A DNA stretch of 6,288 nucleotides from Bacillota bacterium (GTDB lineage: Bacteria; Bacillota; Clostridia; DSM-8532): NCBI GenBank assembly GCA_023410885.1, contig JAEYPI010000282.1:1-6288 (forward strand), given 5' to 3'. A model generated the notes under the pieces. That model saw only the letters and a program-made list of their open reading frames with translations. It was not told the origin of the DNA and did no database searches. The position numbers and the translations under genes were made by a program. Shown here piece after piece: positions 5,088 to 6,288 of the stretch. How positions within the stretch are numbered: the first letter of the stretch is position 1; the number at the start of each line of letters is the position of its first letter.

Positions 5088-6072
5088 GAGGAGACGTACA
5101 TTCCTTTTACTGGTTATTTTGGTGGGCATGATTTTAGGTTCATGTTCACGAAACCATTACGATAATAGCCATGTGATTCGTGCCCTAGTGGATTCCCCAA
5201 CGGGTTACATTTTAGCCTGTGGCGAAAAGGGCGTTATCGCGTTAACACAAGATACACAAAAATGGCATTATGACATGATTGATGAGTCTCTCTCTTTTTT
5301 TGATGCCGTGTTTTTTAAGGATCAATTCATCCTTTTAGGAGAGGACCTTTCTTCTGAGAAAAAGGTCTTATGCTTTTATCATCCCGAAACCAAGCAATGG
5401 ACCCTTACCCAATACGATGGAACAGTAGCGCACATAAAGGTGGCTAATAATCAACTTTTTTTATTGTCTAATGACTCAATTAAGGTATCGGATAATGGCT
5501 CCGAGTGGGTGGAAGTTGACTTTCCCATTGTTGCAAAAGAATTGAGTGGAGGGGATTATGTAAAAAATTATCCCTATTGTATCGTCTATGATGGCAAAAA
5601 TTATATAGTAACAGGTGGGGGAAACTTTGTCACTACTTCTCCGGATTTAGCGGAATGGGATATCAAAGTAGAAAATGGTGAAGGAAGCGGCAGTTCATTA
5701 GGCATTGCTACTAATGGGAAGCGGAATGTGATTGTGGGGGATCATCTCTACCTCGCCTATGCTGATGCTAAAAGTAATACTTGGTCAGTGCTGGACCACT
5801 CAAGTATAGAGGATATTGAAACGATTTCAGATTATTATACCCTTTGCCTTTACGATGTTGCTACCGACGGAAAGAAGTTTGTGGCTGTCGGAGCACACAA
5901 TCTGATTCTTCATTCAGAAAACGGAGCAGAATGGAAAATTTCAAAAATAGATATTGGCCCCGGTTTAAGGGACATAAGGAAAGTCATCTGGAACGGAAAC
6001 CGATTTATTTGCTTGAGGGATAATGAGTTATTCTCTTCACTTGATGGGGAAAGCTGGTCAAAGATAGAATGA
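5086..6072 (+). CDS. Lipoprotein with predicted seven-bladed beta-propeller (BNR/Asp-box-like repeats)
   Basis: Exported lipoprotein of 328 residues, probably a binding or scaffold protein on the outer face of the membrane; the ligand is unknown. The ATG at 5086 follows AGGTGAT (5073–5079) at normal spacing. The signal sequence MRRRTFLLLVILVGMIL ends in the lipobox LGSC, with Cys20 as the lipidated residue. The mature part contains seven degenerate repeats of about 44 residues, each with a strand like 'DGKxFVAVG' and then a turn ending in Trp. The Trp positions are 60, 105, 141, 191, 233, 283 and 324. The clearest turns, SDNGSEW (135–141), SENGAEW (277–283) and SLDGESW (318–324), resemble the Asp-box of sialidase/BNR and Ycf48-like propellers. 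No sialidase catalytic arginine triad or acid is evident, so an enzymatic role is not proposed. No plus-strand terminator was found after the stop codon. It may be transcribed from the promoter of the broken hydrolase gene upstream. Confidence 0.88.
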   Translation: MRRRTFLLLVILVGMILGSCSRNHYDNSHVIRALVDSPTGYILACGEKGVIALTQDTQKWHYDMIDESLSFFDAVFFKDQFILLGEDLSSEKKVLCFYHPETKQWTLTQYDGTVAHIKVANNQLFLLSNDSIKVSDNGSEWVEVDFPIVAKELSGGDYVKNYPYCIVYDGKNYIVTGGGNFVTTSPDLAEWDIKVENGEGSGSSLGIATNGKRNVIVGDHLYLAYADAKSNTWSVLDHSSIEDIETISDYYTLCLYDVATDGKKFVAVGAHNLILHSENGAEWKISKIDIGPGLRDIRKVIWNGNRFICLRDNELFSSLDGESWSKIE

Positions 6073-6196
6073 AATATGATGTAACGAAGAAAGACCGTCA
6101 GATCAATAGGGTGGGCTCGCCAATAAGAGTTGTTGTTGTAAAAAATAGTGCAAATGATTGAAACATCCCAAGCATAGCCTCGCCATGCCATTTCTC

Positions 6197-6239
6197 AAAA
6201 AAAGCAGGCCTATTATCCTTTTTGAATAACAGGCCTGCT
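6197..6239 (-). terminator. Intrinsic terminator for a leftward gene beyond the right edge
   Basis: The stem arms are 6203–6216 and 6226–6239: 14 pairs with one A·C mismatch, including the G+C-rich AGCAGGCCT/AGGCCTGCT, and a 9-nt loop. The left arm is preceded by seven A (6197–6203), which on the minus strand gives TTTTTTT directly after the hairpin. The plus-strand side (GATATCATCAT) has no T-tract, so the terminator works leftwards. The gene it ends must lie right of position 6288 or finish in the last few codons; one minus-strand frame ends with TAA at 6270–6268. Positions 6073–6196 hold no recognisable gene. Confidence 0.85.
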
Positions 6240-6288
6240 GATATCATCATATTTTCTATGAATAGGTTTAAAAAGGATTAAGCTTGGG

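Noticed and set aside
5910..6191. Minus-strand open frame of 93 codons overlapping the lipoprotein gene end
   Set aside because: It is antisense to the last propeller repeats, has no ribosome binding site and no family resemblance.
6203..6239. Terminator of the plus-strand lipoprotein gene
   Set aside because: The T-tract is on the minus-strand side only, so the hairpin ends leftward transcripts; at best it slows rightward ones.

Overview
The window looks like chromosomal DNA of a moderately low-GC Gram-positive anaerobe, most likely a Clostridia member of the Desulfitobacterium/Desulfosporosinus kind. This is inferred from strong AGGAGG ribosome binding sites, the general protein style (a YtrB-like ABC ATPase, an XRE–AbrB regulator) and A/T-rich promoters. 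No 16S, tRNA or diagnostic housekeeping gene is present, so the assignment is tentative.

Region 1 (1–2757, + strand) is the 3' part of an ABC transporter operon. It holds a membrane permease cut by the left edge, a 473-residue protein with one N-terminal membrane anchor and a large extracytoplasmic part, and an ABC ATPase related to the YtrB type. The genes are 9–10 bp apart, each with an AGGAGG site that overlaps the previous stop codon, so they are almost certainly co-transcribed. The regulator and any further ATPase or permease genes would lie left of the window.

Region 2 (2776–4413, – strand) is a convergent two-gene unit: a small regulator with an N-terminal XRE helix-turn-helix and a C-terminal AbrB/SpoVT swapped-hairpin domain, followed 10 bp later by a membrane-anchored alpha/beta hydrolase. 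A good sigma-A-type promoter (TTGCAA–17–TATAAT) lies upstream. Its –10 box sits inside a perfect 8-bp-arm palindrome that could be the regulator's own operator.

Region 3 (about 4322–5085) is a divergent intergenic stretch and a decayed gene. It carries a long imperfect inverted repeat, an extended –10 promoter, and the N-terminal third of a secreted serine beta-lactamase/penicillin-binding-protein-type hydrolase. That gene is broken twice: by a one-base frameshift after the SxxK active-site motif and by loss of everything downstream of the PEFH codons.

Region 4 (5086–6288) holds a 328-residue lipoprotein made of seven Trp-containing repeats, predicted to be a seven-bladed beta-propeller. At the right edge is a strong intrinsic terminator that faces left and so serves a – strand gene lying beyond the window.

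No CRISPR, tRNA, rRNA or intact mobile element was seen. The most noteworthy points are the palindrome-embedded promoter of the XRE–AbrB/hydrolase pair, the broken hydrolase whose promoter may now drive the propeller lipoprotein, and a hairpin that would pair with that lipoprotein's start codon.
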